In this document: positions 36,418 to 48,815 of the stretch, one piece after another | Layout of the letters: each line of letters opens with the position of its first letter | Position numbering within the stretch: the first letter of the stretch is position 1 | DNA from: Anoplolepis gracilipes | Lineage: Eukaryota > Arthropoda > Insecta > Hymenoptera > Formicidae | Reading direction: 5' to 3' | Assembly: GCF_047496725.1 (NCBI RefSeq) | Contig: NC_132982.1 | Location: forward strand, 2,511,501-2,575,500 | DNA length: 64,000 nt | The notes under the pieces: generated by a model | Told to the model about the DNA's origin: nothing | What the model saw: only the letters and a program-made list of their open reading frames with translations | Databases searched by the model: none | Position numbers and translations under genes: made by a program

Positions 36418-37170
36418 TTAACCCTTTCAGGCATATATTTTTTCTTACATTCAAAAAATGTTTGCAAATTTATTTTCTCAGGATTTTTTTGGTTGCTGAA
36501 TCCTAATCTTAAATCAAAATTTTCAATCTCAAAAATTCCAAGATGGTAAATCAAAATACAAAAAAATGTCCGCTATCTTGAATTTTGAAATCTGTAATTT
36601 TTTTTACCTCAGATTCGAATTCAGTGATACAAATAATTTTCAAATGAGATTCAAAACAATAAAATTTTATAGAAATTTTTGAAATTTTACTTCCGTTATT
36701 GGATCCACCATATTGAATTTTCAAAATTTGCAATTTTTCCTTTAGATTCGAATTCTGCGATCCAAAAAAACTCTCAGAGAAAAAGTTCTTAGAAAATGCA
36801 ATTATTAGTTTGAATTTAGAACAGAAAATATTGTATTTTATATATTTTTTCTAAAAAAAAGAATTAATAATAAAAACATAGCGAAAAACTCTGAAAAATA
36901 CTTTAGATTATACTAAGAAATAATATCATAAAAAATTGCCTTTTGATTTTCATAATAGATTAGGAAAATGCAATTTCTCCATGAAGAAGTATTAATTTTG
37001 ACTATTTGTTTATACATGATATTTTTGCAATTAATGACTGTTCATATTTTTTTATCGATGTTCAAGGGATTTTGTAACAAAAAACTTGATATTTATTGTT
37101 AAAAAAGTAATTGAAAAAATGAAAAACTGAGAAAAAAAGGTAGGCGACTCATCATGACGCAAAGGGTTAG
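36418..37170. mobile_element. Family D, TTAA-type MITE (copy 3, diverged)
   Basis: TTAA followed by CCCTTTCAGGCAT at the left; ATGACGCAAAGGG followed by TTAG at the right. The interior is alignable to the other two D copies but is older. It lies just downstream of the receptor gene's stop codon. Confidence 0.7.
37092..37097 (-). terminator. First canonical poly(A) hexamer downstream of the receptor gene
   Basis: TTTATT on the plus strand (AATAAA on minus), about 460 nt past the stop at 37558. No AATAAA or ATTAAA lies nearer. The signal falls inside the family D element. Use by the gene is inference. Confidence 0.35.
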
Positions 37171-37291
37171 TGCAAAATTATTGTATAAATCTAAGTCTTT
37201 TCATTCAATCCTTTAGAATTCTACTATATTATGACACCTTTCAAATCGCACGTACACACACGCACAATGAGAGTACTCTCTACTCTGGATA

Positions 37292-37441
37292 AGGCCGGGT
37301 CTACAATAGCTATAAGTCGGATGCCGGAAGGGTTAACCAATCCCAGTTGACTTTAGAGAAGACTAAAGACCAATCGATTAGTCTTCTCTAAAGTCAACTG
37401 TGATTGGTCAACTCTCACGACAGCTATTGTAGAACCGGCCT
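37292..37441. mobile_element. Small foldback element, 150 bp
   Basis: Outer inverted ends AGGCCGGGTCTACAATAGCT and AGCTATTGTAGAACCGGCCT, with an inner perfect pair AGTTGACTTTAGAGAAGACT and AGTCTTCTCTAAAGTCAACT. It would fold into a long hairpin within the presumed 3' UTR of the receptor gene. Confidence 0.8.
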
Positions 37442-37557
37442 AAGGATGATAACACTCACTGATCTCAGCGAAGGAAATTTCGATAAATATGCCGCTGTGC
37501 TATATCACAAAGACACAAATGATACAGTCTTTCTAAAGATATCTATTACTATAGATC

Positions 37558-37929
37558 TCATATGAATTCGGTGACGAAGATCTTCTTGAAGTCAGGGGCC
37601 GATCCGCCGATGTCGTGCTTGCATATGTCCCCGTTGTCGAGGTAGCTCACGCCCGAGTTCTTCAGGATGCTCTTCAGGCTCTCCATCGACAAATTCGGCA
37701 GCTTCTTGGCGGCGGTCAATTTGTCCAGGTCGTTCATCGAGTAGCCGGGCCCGATCCTCTTAGTCTTCAGATGATAGGACTGTATGCTGGGTTTCGTGTC
37801 GGTTAGTTTGACGTTGCTGCCGCGCTTCTTGCCCTCCTCCCGATCCTCCGTCTCGATGATACGCGGCGTGAAAGATCGCATGTTGACCTTTACCTCCCCG
37901 CCGGCGCGCTTCGAGGGCAGTAGCTCCAC
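37558..37929 (-). CDS. Divergent 7TM receptor, exon 8 (C-terminal tail end)
   Basis: 372 nt, entering at phase 0 after TGGTTTGCAG and ending at TGA 37560-37558. It encodes residues 627-749, beginning VELLPSKRAGGEVKVNMRSF and ending SAPDFKKIFVTEFI. It is polar and Lys-rich with a predicted short helix (SMNDLDKLTAAKKLPNLSME) and a hydrophobic C-terminus that could be a PDZ-type ligand (inference). All tail exons join without frameshift, and third positions are G/C-biased. Confidence 0.8.
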   Translation of the reverse strand: MELLPSKRAGGEVKVNMRSFTPRIIETEDREEGKKRGSNVKLTDTKPSIQSYHLKTKRIGPGYSMNDLDKLTAAKKLPNLSMESLKSILKNSGVSYLDNGDICKHDIGGSAPDFKKIFVTEFI

Positions 37930-38454
37930 CTGCAAACCAGGACGTTCTCACGATTCTTGCGAGATTACGTAAGTAACGCGCGCCTTTATCGTCGCGAAAC
38001 GCCTTTATGTCAGCGATGAGCATTTTTCTCCATCTCGTCGATTTTCTCGCGTCGTGAAAGTGCCTCCGGCTCACTTTGTATCCTCTCGCATTTAACATTA
38101 TAGAACCAACTGGTTATTTCGAGCCTCGTTATTGGCGAATCTTTGTTTTTCTCTTATAGAAATTAAGGGAATACCGAAGTACCGACCGAGTGCAACACAA
38201 CATTTGTTTTTAAAGGAATACTTTTTTTCTAAGCTTCTAAGCTCATTTCTAAAAGTTTACAAATATTCTTTTATGTAATTCTGAGAGGGGAGAACCTATT
38301 TTATTTTATGTATATAAATTGCAACTTTTATATTAAGTAAATATATTGTTTTGTTAGGTTAGAACTCGGTCGGTACTTCGGTATCCCCTTAAGACGATAT
38401 AAAAACAGACAAGTCGAATAAAAAATAATACTTAATTCAAAACTGCTAAATTAC

Positions 38455-38722
38455 CTTGGTTCCCTTACGTTGAAAATATTCGAAATCATCGTTGGCGACG
38501 GTGGTGACGGAGCAACAGCTTCTACTCCTGCTTCTGCAGGAGCTCATGGTGTCAAAGTCACCGTTCTCCAGATCACAACTTTCGTCGTCGGAGCTGTCGT
38601 ATCCGTCGCAAAGTCCCTGACTATCTCGTCTCTGGAGGAGATTCTGATGAAAATTCTGTTGAAGACTCTCACTCGCGTCCTTTTTTAAATTGTAGGTCCT
38701 CGTGTCGAGCATAGGTCGATAT
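38455..38722 (-). CDS. Divergent 7TM receptor, exon 7 (tail)
   Basis: 268 nt. Its first base completes Arg537, and it exits at phase 0 with donor AAG|GTAATT. Residues 538-626 include an acidic patch (GYDSSDDESCDLENGDFDT) and a Ser/Arg/Cys-rich run (SSCRSRSRSCCSVTTV), which offer phosphorylation and palmitoylation possibilities typical of receptor tails. Confidence 0.8.
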
Positions 38723-39382
38723 CTAAAAAGGTGTCATAAGATTTTAAATTAATAATTTAAACTCTACTTTAAAGAGTAAAAACAATCTAGTTTTAGTATT
38801 TGAAATTAAACATGCTAGATACTCATATTGCAAAAAAGCTGAACACATCAAAAAGATCAATTTCCAATCTTCTTAAAAAAAAAAAATTCCTAAAAGTCAT
38901 CAATTTGTGGGATGCAATTTTTTTTAATTATTGAGTTGGCAAGAAAGTCATTGTCAGTTTTATTAATAGATGGAGTCAAGTAATGTTGAATAAGGTTAAC
39001 TTTATACATATTTATGTAGCTAATAAATTTCTAAAATATATTAGAAATTATAAGATATTAATTAATGTGTGTTGTAAATATCAATTGAAATTTTATATCA
39101 ACGAATATATCTTTTCGTTCATTAGAATTGATGAAAGAAAGGCCGCTTGACTCAAATGTAGGACACGCTGTATGTATGATACACGTCGAAGCGCGGGAAA
39201 CATTTTGAATAATTTATAAGAAACTTCGCTTCTCACTTTCCACTCTCTGTGCTCCTGCATACATCGTACACCGTGATGACGGTTTAATGGTACCGGTAAA
39301 AGTGAAGGTAAACACGAAAAGGTAGGTACACGCTCTGCCAGAGAGCACAGCCGATCAGTTCGAAAGTTAGGAATTAGGATAC

Positions 39383-39863
39383 CTGGCGTGGTCGAAGCTT
39401 TGATTTCTGCGCAGAAGGTTTCTAGGATAATGCTGTTGCTGCAGGTTTCCATTTTCCAACCCGATCAGACTCTCCAGGCCTAGGACGCTCTTCGCGTGCC
39501 GTCTGAACGACTCCTCGCGAAGCTCGTCTTTGGTGATCTGGTGCTTCCAGTTGCTCATGGGAGGGTCTTCCAGCTGCACCAGGTTCTCCATGTTCTGCCC
39601 GAAAACGTCGGTGCTGCCAATCTTCCTGCGATTACCGGTGATCTCGTGCAGGTTTTCGTTTGGTCTCGGTCGTCTGTTATGCTGTTGCTGCTGCTCCGTC
39701 GGGTTTCTCTTCGACTCGGGAATCTTATCCTGACGCGGCTCGAAGGTTGAGCTCGTGAAGGATGACAGTTCTGCTGGCAGGGACGCGTAGTTGCCATCCT
39801 CGTTGACGGGTTGGGTCCTGGGATAGTGCTGCTGAATTCCCATGTTGATCGTGCCGGTTTTCC
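39383..39863 (-). CDS. Divergent 7TM receptor, exon 6 (tail)
   Basis: 481 nt between acceptor TTTTCTCAG and donor CCAG|GTATCC. Residues 378-536 begin KTGTINMGIQQHYPRTQPVN. They include a short Gln run (TEQQQQHNRRPRPNEN) and end RRNQSFDHA. Low-complexity, hydrophilic and without membrane segments, so cytoplasmic if the receptor topology is right. The frame stays open upstream into the intron (to about 40149), but the protein joins fix the exon start. Confidence 0.8.
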
Positions 39864-40234
39864 CTGAGAAAATCAAACCGAATCTTTTCATCGAGAGACT
39901 TACCTGACTTGTCAAAATGAATGGAAATAAGGAAACTGTTACGATCCTCGTGAAAGCGCCGCTTTCGGGAATATATCGAAATATTTTCACGTTTACAGTA
40001 ATGATCCGATAATGTCCGATATACTCGACATGGTGGTGGATTAGACACGCTGTTACGAGCGTGAGAGATGGTTTTGCTTCGGACTTTCTAACATGTCGAG
40101 GCGCTCTCAGCGAATTTAACGAAGCAGCGCGAAACATCGCAATTAACAATATAAACGAGGAGGGAAAACTATCGGTCGATCGAACCGTTTTAAGCGTCGT
40201 TAAATCCCGCTGACATCCGCTGACGTTCGCTCAC

Positions 40235-40369
40235 CTCTGTTCTGATGGCTGTGCAACCGTCCGTAGAGGCTTCCGTTGGTCAGGGGGAACTTCAGCCCGT
40301 GATTCAGGTTCAATTGTAGCTTATACTCGGTGTCCTGCTCAAAATGTCGAAATTTACCGTCTACGCCGC
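40235..40369 (-). CDS. Divergent 7TM receptor, exon 5 (tail)
   Basis: 135 nt, two bases in and one base out. Residues 333-376 read GVDGKFRHFEQDTEYKLQLN, then LNHGLKFPLTNGSLYGRLHS. The acceptor ATTCCAG requires an upstream exon ending with one extra base. The TM7 exon at 41420 ends at phase 0, so another exon must intervene; the 28-nt exon at 40825-40852 fits. Confidence 0.8.
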
Positions 40370-40428
40370 CTGGAATAGAAGTTCCAGGGAAATTTCGTTA
40401 CATGGCAAAATTTTAATAAATGACAAAA

Positions 40429-40437
<9 letters not shown>

Positions 40438-40480
<43 letters not shown>
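40438..40480. repeat. (TA)n microsatellite
   Basis: A pure TA run in the intron between receptor exons 4 and 5. Confidence 0.9.
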
Positions 40481-40483
<3 letters not shown>

Positions 40484-40824
40484 TTCCTCAAAAACAGCTT
40501 GAAATTGTTTCGCTAGATTTTACTTTTCAATATCGCATTAATTTAGACTGGAAAATCAGAAAGTGTTGCGAGAAACGTTGCAAACTCATGTTGATCCGAT
40601 AAAGAAAAATTGTGGATTACACGTGAAATCGTGTAAATCGCTGTAAGCAAAACGAAAATATACGACTGAGCGAATCGCTCGAACGCGCGTGGTTAACGAG
40701 AAAAATTGCCGGGCAGGAACCACGAGTATTAATACACGGTGGGCGTCTTACTTTCCTATAAGCAGGCCAGTGTGTTTTTACTTAAACGAAACAATGGAAA
40801 TCGTAGTGTCCTCCTGCGTGTTAC

Positions 40825-40852
40825 GAAACGCGACAGAGTTTGCGCGAGACCT
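40825..40852 (-). CDS. Divergent 7TM receptor, exon 4 (28-nt microexon)
   Basis: Read on minus, an unusually strong pyrimidine tract (CTTTCTTTTTTTTTCTCT) leads to GGAAGCAG, then 28 nt encoding RSRANSVAF plus one base, then donor GTAACA. It enters at phase 0 and exits at phase 1, exactly what is needed to connect 41420 with 40369, and the leftover C completes CGC (Arg332). The basic/Ser sequence suits the membrane-proximal tail after helix 8. Support is splice signals and phase only. Confidence 0.6.
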
Positions 40853-40890
40853 CTGCTTCCGCGATAGAGAAAAAAAAAGAAAGAAACAAA

Positions 40891-41390
40891 CCAGACAGCA
40901 GGCAATATTTACAACAGGTTTTGGAATATTTAAAAATATTTATCAACATATTTCATAAATATTTTTGTAATCTTAGAGTGTGAACAGATGATAATAATTT
41001 AATAAAAATCCCTACAAATATTTGAGAAATATGTACAAAATATATTATTATAATTATTATATTTTTTACTTATCTAAATATTATATAAAATATTTATATA
41101 AATAATATAAATAAATATTAACATAATTTAAAATTTAATAAAATAATTTAAATATTAATACGTAAATATTATAAAACATTATTTAAAATTAGAATATATA
41201 ATATATATTATATAAATTATAAAATATAATATAATAATATTTATATAATATTGTAAAATATTATATAAAATATTTAATTTATATTTTAATAATCTGTCGA
41301 GTATAGTTTTCATGATTTTTTCTCTTAATGTATATAAAATATGTATAAAATATTCATAAACATTTATCATAAATATAATAGTGTACTACC
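40891..41390. mobile_element. Family C MITE, expanded copy
   Basis: The left end CCAGACAGCAGGCAATATTT is clear; the right end is degraded (near GTGTACTACC). AT-rich interior of ATAAATATTT-type blocks, sitting about 40 bp from the acceptor of the microexon. Confidence 0.55.
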
Positions 41391-41419
41391 TAAAACGTAC
41401 CATGCGATAGTCTTCTTAC

Positions 41420-41581
41420 ATGATCCTGCTTTGTGTACACCTTGGCCACGTATCGGCAGAACATCTTGTCGAAGAGAGCCAGAAAAACCGGAAGCAAGGT
41501 GTCCTTCATCAATGGTAGCCACGTGGCCAGATTCTGGGGCGTGCAAAAGTTCCTCAGTAGACTCGGTCTGATGGAGATAAT
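41420..41581 (-). CDS. Divergent 7TM receptor, exon 3 (TM7 and helix 8)
   Basis: 162 nt, phase 0 to 0, between ATTTCCTAG and CAT|GTAAGA. Residues 269-322 finish TM6 (IISI), pass an extracellular loop NFCTPQNLATW, and form TM7 with LPLMKDTLLPVFLALFDKMF followed by CRYVAKVY. LLPVFLALFDKMFCRYV stands where class A receptors have NPxxY and helix 8 (NPVIYALFNKQFR-like): the Pro is kept while Asn and Tyr are lost. An overlapping 85-residue frame is a shadow. Confidence 0.85.
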
Positions 41582-42329
41582 CTAGGAAATCGTATCGTCT
41601 AATTAATTTCTCATATCCCTTCAATTAATTTCATATGGAGATAATTCTCTGGATCAAATTGATATACACTCATCAATTTTATAATATAACGTAATAATAC
41701 GTATATTATATATAAACATTATAGAGCGTAGTGTAATACCCTTTGATCATCGATTACGTTCGAAACGTTTAATAACGTTCATCGAGCGCGATAATCATTA
41801 ATCGAATGTTACCATTATAATACGATTAAGTGTATAATATACATATATATAAATATATATAATAGAAAACGGTTCCGGGCAATATATAATATTTGTTGCG
41901 AGCCGTTTAATGCAACGTAATGCAACGCCTGAGTATTTCAGATCGGCGGGCTTTTTCTCGCGCTAATAAATTTCACCAACAGAAATCGTGTCAAGAGAAG
42001 ATACAGTCTATTCAGAAATCAGGTCCAGCTTTCGCCACGGAAGAATCCTAATCGCGTATACGTCAAATGTACAAATTAGGTCAATTACACGCGACTAATT
42101 ATTTGATGCGCGCGTGGAAAAGAAAATTGCAAGATAGGTCGTGTCGGACTCCTCTTCACAAGCTCCCTTTTATTTTTTTTCTCCCCTTAGCAAAAGCTGA
42201 GGGGGGGGGGAAATAAACAAAAGAAATAAACTTTCGATTTTAATCGCGAATTCACGCGGTGAAAACACCCACGCGGTCGCGCTTTCAAAAGTACGTGCGC
42301 GATACGCAATTTTAACTGTACACACATTA

Positions 42330-42875
42330 ATTTTTTTTTTTTAATGAAAAAGAACACTTTCTTGAGGATACTAAACATAAATAGAATTTAAAAAATTAAT
42401 AATTAATATTTTTCTGACCTTCAAGAAATGAATAAATTTTAGCAAAATTGAAATATATGTATAATTTTAAATCTAATATTAATCTAGATCTCTTTGTATC
42501 TGATATTAAATAAAAACTACTTTGATATTTTTCAATTTTTTTTCTAACAAAATTAGATTCAATATCTCATAAATATTCTACAGAATAAAGATTCGAAGCT
42601 TATTTATTTTAGACAATTACATGACAAGTAGCATGTTACATGGTCGAAGTATGCATTTTCAAACATGTTATGTGTACTGAACAAAAAAAGCGAAATGTCC
42701 AAGGTTTAAAAATACTGATGTATTGTTTAAGCATCAATAAAAACATATGTAAAACGTCAGAAAGATCAATTTCTAATAATCTACAAAAAAAATTTCTAAA
42801 ATTATCTATTCTTCAAAAAATTCTTCTAAAAATTATCAATTTTACTGCTAGAGTATAAATTGGGCCCCTTTAAAT
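42330..42875 (-). repeat. Family E repeat (reverse orientation)
   Basis: Shares TTTCTGACCTTCAAGAA, AAAATTTTAGCAAAATTGAA-type and CATCAATAAAAACAT blocks with other copies; ends near GGGCCCCTTTAAA. Confidence 0.6.
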
Positions 42876-43374
42876 TTATACACGCTTTTCAATTTTATAA
42901 TATATAACGTAGTATATTTTAATACATAAATTTTATTTATAAATTATATTACACTTATAAATTTTTGAAACGTACAAGTGATTGCACGCAAGGAGATTAG
43001 TCTATTTGTCTACAAGATTGGAAAGCGTTTCGCTTTCAAGGTAATCTATTCGCGTAAATAATTACACGCGTTTTTACCAAAGCTATTTCGGGCAAATTTT
43101 TAAATCGAGATAATCAAATTATAGATTAATTATCAAATAGCAAGGTTTTCGTTTCAGGCCTTCTTGTCGCGCTTTTGCCTCACAGTAGATTTTTTTCTCG
43201 TCGAATGGTGTAACGTGCAGTTGTATGTGTCTGGTTACGTGAATAACGGCCAGTCTGATTCGTGATATGAAATCGAAACTACTTGTATATACCTTAATCA
43301 AAGAATAGAGCGGCACTCTCTAGATAATACGCACGTATATCGTACGTATATGTGTAAAGTACACACGCACTCAC

Positions 43375-43375
<1 letters not shown>

Positions 43376-43453
<78 letters not shown>
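43376..43453. repeat. (CT)n microsatellite, about 78 bp
   Basis: One TT interruption near 43431. The Arg-Glu frames on the other strand are artefacts. Confidence 0.95.
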
Positions 43454-43651
43454 GAACATATTTTGCTTCGGTTGGCGCGCTTTGGTTGCCACAACCATAA
43501 ATTTTCTGTTATATTTCACTTTTTTTTAAAACATTAACTCCTTTGATTCTTATCAATATGTATGCGGGTGAAATTTTTTTTTTTCGCAAAAAAACTTATG
43601 TCTTACTCATACTTATTATATATTATACAATGGGTGTAATATATATATACA

Positions 43652-43960
43652 TATTGTTATATCTTAAAGTATCAGGAGAGGGTGATGTAAAAAAATTAAA
43701 AATTATGCATTTTATATGATCGCATAATCGAATTGATGCAATAGTACTTTTTTATTAATTATCTTCTTATTAAATATATATCACTTTTTCTAATACATTA
43801 AAACTTATTTGTCACATAATTATTATTTATATATTGTTACACCTTAATCAGGAAGTGGTGTAAAAAAATTAAAAATTATCCATTTTATATGATCGCATAA
43901 TCGAATTGATGTACTTTATTAAATCTTTTTTATTTATCTTCTTATTAAATATATATAATT
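43652..43960 (+). repeat. Tandem duplication, about 173-bp period
   Basis: ATGATCGCATAATCGAATTG and surrounding sequence occur twice, with GTAAAAAAATTAAAAATTA starting at 43687 and 43860. Confidence 0.75.
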
Positions 43961-44766
43961 TGGTTATATATTTTAATTTTTTAATATAATTTCATTTTGC
44001 ATAAAGTCAATTTATTTTCATCTGAAAAATATTGCTTTGAATGAACGTCCTATCTTTTTTTTTCACATACGGTTCTCTCACTCCATTTTAACAATTTTTG
44101 TTTTCCGTTTTACCGATCCACGAGTTTCTCCAGCGCTGATCCCAGTCGTGCTAACTCGCGCTGAAATCGCGAACAAGCGTTTTACTTTAATTGCTGCGAG
44201 AAAACGCGAGCGTAAAATCGGACACGCTCCTGCTCGCGTCTGCTTAAAAGTGCGATCGGCGCCGATTTGGATCGATTTGGAGTCTCGATAATATAATTAC
44301 CTAATATGCGAGAAATCAAGGCTCGGAGATTTCTCAACGACCGCGAATTCCGGATCGAACGGTAGATGAGATCGATATATTTAAAATGTGATATTTTATC
44401 TGTAAAAAAGATGTCGAAAGAAACTTCATCAATCTCGGCGATCTTAATCTCGCGCTCGTCAAAATATATTTTTTTGCACGATCCTGCAATTAAAATCTGT
44501 GTATATCGGCGATTTTAATTTAATTGTTAGACGAAAGCACAAACGAGTGTAACGGCCGTCACGCTGTTTGCACGCACGGAGAACGGTGTTTATTTCGACG
44601 AACGGTGCTCTCTGATGATTATTTCTCGACGAGCCGAGCTACGCGAGCGCGAGCTTGTGTGGCGAATCGTTTTATTGCATAACGCGATGACTCATAAAAT
44701 ACTTAATATGAGATATTTATTCTATTGACGAATTGGAACAAATAATGCATCGAGCCTGTTTCGATC

Positions 44767-46380
44767 TTAAGAGCTCAGTCTATTTTAATAGAAAAATTAA
44801 CGGATTTTCTGAAAAATATTAGAAATTGACATATGATTTTATTGATCAGATTTATGTTTAGCACCTACAATCGGAGCAAAAAGTAGTCGAAATTGACGAA
44901 TATATACTTTTCTCATATATTTTAGTATATGATTATTATAAAGATTGTATAAAATCTTATTATTTATTCATAGCTAGAGTATAGAAATGTATTTTCAAAC
45001 TTTTGTTGCTTTTTTTCGGAGAATTTTCGTGTTTCTTAAATTATAATGAGAAACTTTTATTATTGACGGTACCTCGATTTCAACATTACATCATAAAATT
45101 TGAATTATAAAAATAAAAGAATTTACTCGTACAGAATAATTTAAAATGTCAGAATAAAAATTATGATAGTGAATAATGACAAAATATAGAAGATTTTTAA
45201 CTATTTCTTTGATAAATTTAATAATTTGTCATTTCTCCGAGAAGAAAGAAATGTGACAACATGGTAATTTTTCATAAGTTGGTCAAATTGCAAATTGACA
45301 TATGGCCTAGTCGCTTCTCGCTTCCACGTTTGTATAGAGGTTTCTTCAGATGAAAAGATAGGTTATTTAAAATGTCAAAAGAAGGTTCAGCTGAATGCTA
45401 TGTTGCCACGTTTTCACAATAAATAATATGTCATCTCGGATAATAGGACGAAATTGAGAAAATTATATTCAATATCTTTTGAATTAGTCAGTACTTGACC
45501 AAAATTATGTGATCAAATATTTCCTCTATATTTAAACTATACTTTTGCAAATTTTGAATAAATTCCTATTATTATTTTTATCTATTTTAGCTCTTAAATC
45601 AACACAATCACAGGTTTTTTATAAGATAGAAAATCTGTAATCGTATCAATTTAAGAGCTAAAAAGGACAGAAATAATTATATTTATATTTATTTATATAA
45701 ATAATTATATTTATAATTACATAAATACTTTTACTTATAATTAGATCCACAAAATAATTATATTTATAATAATATCGACGAGTAAATTCATTGCAAATTA
45801 AAATCCTTATAACTTTTGATTGCTTCAGTGAATCAACTCCAGATTTTTTTATAAGTTTCTGAACAAGTATCAAAACAATTTGTGCAAATTTTATTAAATT
45901 CCTATATTTTTAAAAATAGGTACTACATCATTAAACAGTGTGTTAGTATTTTTAAATCATGGATACATTAATATGGATATACATTAATACAATTTGAAAT
46001 AAAAAAAAATCGGTCTAGTTTTATAATATTTGTGGAATATAAAATCTAATTAGAAAAAATGAAAAATAACAAAGTTATTTCATTTTAAAATTAGATATTT
46101 CAATTTTACTGAAAGTCATTTATTTCTTAAAGATTAATTTCTTAAAGATCAAAAATATTAATTATTAATTTTTAAATCTTATTTAGGTGTAATATCTCTT
46201 AAAATCTTTCCTTTTGTTTAAAAATCGAAGTTATACTCGCTTTATTAATCTCTTGCAAAAGTCCATTTCAAGGTCTAATTTAATTCTGCGAACTTTTCAA
46301 TAAAATTTGAAGGCATATTTTTCACACATTATATTCAAAATATTAAAAAAATTTATTTTTTACTCTCTACAGACTCTTAA
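44767..46380 (+). repeat. Family E element with a roughly 1-kb unknown insertion
   Basis: The left end TTAAGAGCTCAGTCTATTTT and the right end ending GACTCTTAA match family E. About 44870-45890 does not. The insert contains an inverted pair around 45585-45665 (TTTAGCTCTTAAATC and its complement). Confidence 0.5.
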
Positions 46381-48815
46381 TATTTATCGTAATTTTTCTT
46401 TACGTGAAATCGCGTACGTCCACTCGATAGTAATCTAATTGATTGTTTCTGCGCACGATGTAAACAGTATGCATCGTGCGTGTAATAGCCGTGATCATTA
46501 ATATTAATGAGAGAGGTCATGGGAGTTTCTCTCCCCGACTTTTGTGGAATGGCCGATTCTTAATTCGGCGCGCCGAATTAAGGTCATCGTCCGAATTCAA
46601 ATCGCGCTTTCGAATTTTATTTTATGTCGCGAATCAACCCTTTTTTTTATTCAACTCCGAATCGAAAGAACGAGAAGCTTACTTTCTCGAGCAACGGAAT
46701 TTACGAGAGCGAAGGGCCTCTTTTCTCGCTTCCGGATAGTGCTCCAATGAACTCGCATCCGGTTCGCGCTCACTCGAGCACGAGAATCTTCTCGGCTATG
46801 ATGTAATTGTATTAATGTAATTGCTGTGACGAGGCGACCCCGGACAATATTCGCTCGAGTACGGCGTCGAATTCGATGAAACTTTCGGGAACAATTCGTC
46901 CCATAGAAAGTGAGAAGAAAGATAATCGCAAAGCTTTTAGAAAGAGATACTTTTATATAAAATATAAGATGTAAGATATTTCTATTTTATTTTAATTTCT
47001 TTCAATATTTTATTTTATTTTATTTTATTTTTAATATTTACTTTTAATTAAATCAAAATGTATTACTTAATTAAATTATTTTAAAATATTTTATTTCCAT
47101 TTTAATTAATAATAATGTTTTTATTTTTATTTTAAGATATAATGTTTTAATACTGTTTCTATCGATCCATGTGTTTATAAAGAAAAATGCATTTCTCGAA
47201 ATTATGCTTCGGGCGTATATAACGGTGATTAATTTAATTCTAAAACTTAATATTAAAATATTAAAAACTGATGTGACGAACCCGTCTGAAAATAGCTTAC
47301 AGAATATCTTGTTTTTTTTTTTGTCACATTGAGAAGTATAATTGAGGACGGCACAACAAATTGGGTATCTCGGTCACTTTTAACTATGTAACATTGTTAC
47401 GGCTGGTTTGACGCACATAATTTCAAGAATGTTGCGAAATATCTTCTTTAGACCGAGACGCTCGTGCAAAAAAGAAAAATTTGAGGTCGAAAAAACAGAG
47501 TTCGGTCTAGTCACGATTGCGGAACGTTTAATAAATCTCGCGTTTTTTCAGACCCCTTCGACAAGTCTCAACCGCCGAGTCGACTATTACCGTCGTCGTC
47601 GCCGATTTATTGGGGCCCGCGATTTGAAAGTAATAATAATAATTAAAACCAATCGCGCGAACCGGTCTTGACAGTGTTGAACGATTTATGAGATTTTTCA
47701 TGTAAACTAGAAACCAATTTCTCAGATCAGACCTTCGACTTGGATCGTAATGTAATTATGCTAATGATCGAATCGATTTTCCGCAAACATGTTTCTCGCT
47801 TCGTAGCATTAAATTATACAATGAAAGCAAAAAGCTGTCAAAATTAAAAAAAAAACATTTTTTACTGTTTTGGAAAGTCAAATAAATAGATCTGGATAAT
47901 AAAAAGAATTAAAGTGTCAAAAAATAAAATTAATGTAAAAATTAAAAAATAAATTAAATTTATTTAAATTTCATTCTTAAATTAAAGTTATTTAGTATAC
48001 AGTATCAAAAATGTTTGATGCTAACTGCTTTCTGAAATCAATTGCAAGAAACGAAAAAATAAAAAACGTACATATATTATGTAACATGTACATAAAATAA
48101 TAAACAGCAATAATCATATTTTGCTACAATTTTGAAGAAATAATTTTTAAACGAGTAAGTGCATTTAAATCAAGTTTTGCATAAATGTTTATTAGAGTTT
48201 TGTTAATACATGTGAAAATTTTTATTTTGCTAGCAATATTTTTTCCTTGTCAAGTTTGTCAATAAGTGGTAAAAAATACATTTTCCATTAAAATCAGTAA
48301 CTTTAAACTTGAATAATTTCCATTTTTTGACATATGTCCAATACATCCTTAACATTCACAGGAAAAACAAGATATTTGCTGTTTATATATAGGATGTCTC
48401 AAGTTTAATTCTGACAAATTTATAATAAAGTTTTCCTTTATGCGATACATATATATAATATGCACTGATATAATCTCGAAATTTTATAAGTTATATTATT
48501 TAAGGGTTTGTTAAAAAGGTTTATTGTAAAAAAAAAGAAAAAACAAAAAAGCTGGAGCACTTTATATAATAATAAAATTTTTCACTTTTCTTAAAAAGAG
48601 TAGAGTCGATTAATAGCGTGCACAAATATGAGCGTATTGTGTTAATAGCGTGCAATCATTTTAATTTATCGCTGATTCAGTAGCGCAGAAACTAATTTTA
48701 CGCGCTACTGATGTGACATAACGATGCGCTATCGAATTCATTGAAAGAATTCGCAGAGAAAATAAAGAAAAAAAAAATAGTAGTAATAAATCGAGACAAT
48801 TGACAAAATAATTAC

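Larger units (their letters stand above)
41582..48815 (-). other. Intron 2 of the receptor gene (7.2 kb)
   Basis: Holds family E copies (42330-42875, 44767-46380), a CT microsatellite, a 173-bp tandem duplication at 43652-43960, and GC-richer patches at 41900-42300, 44080-44680, 46440-46900 and 47340-47660 with no convincing exon. Confidence 0.55.
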
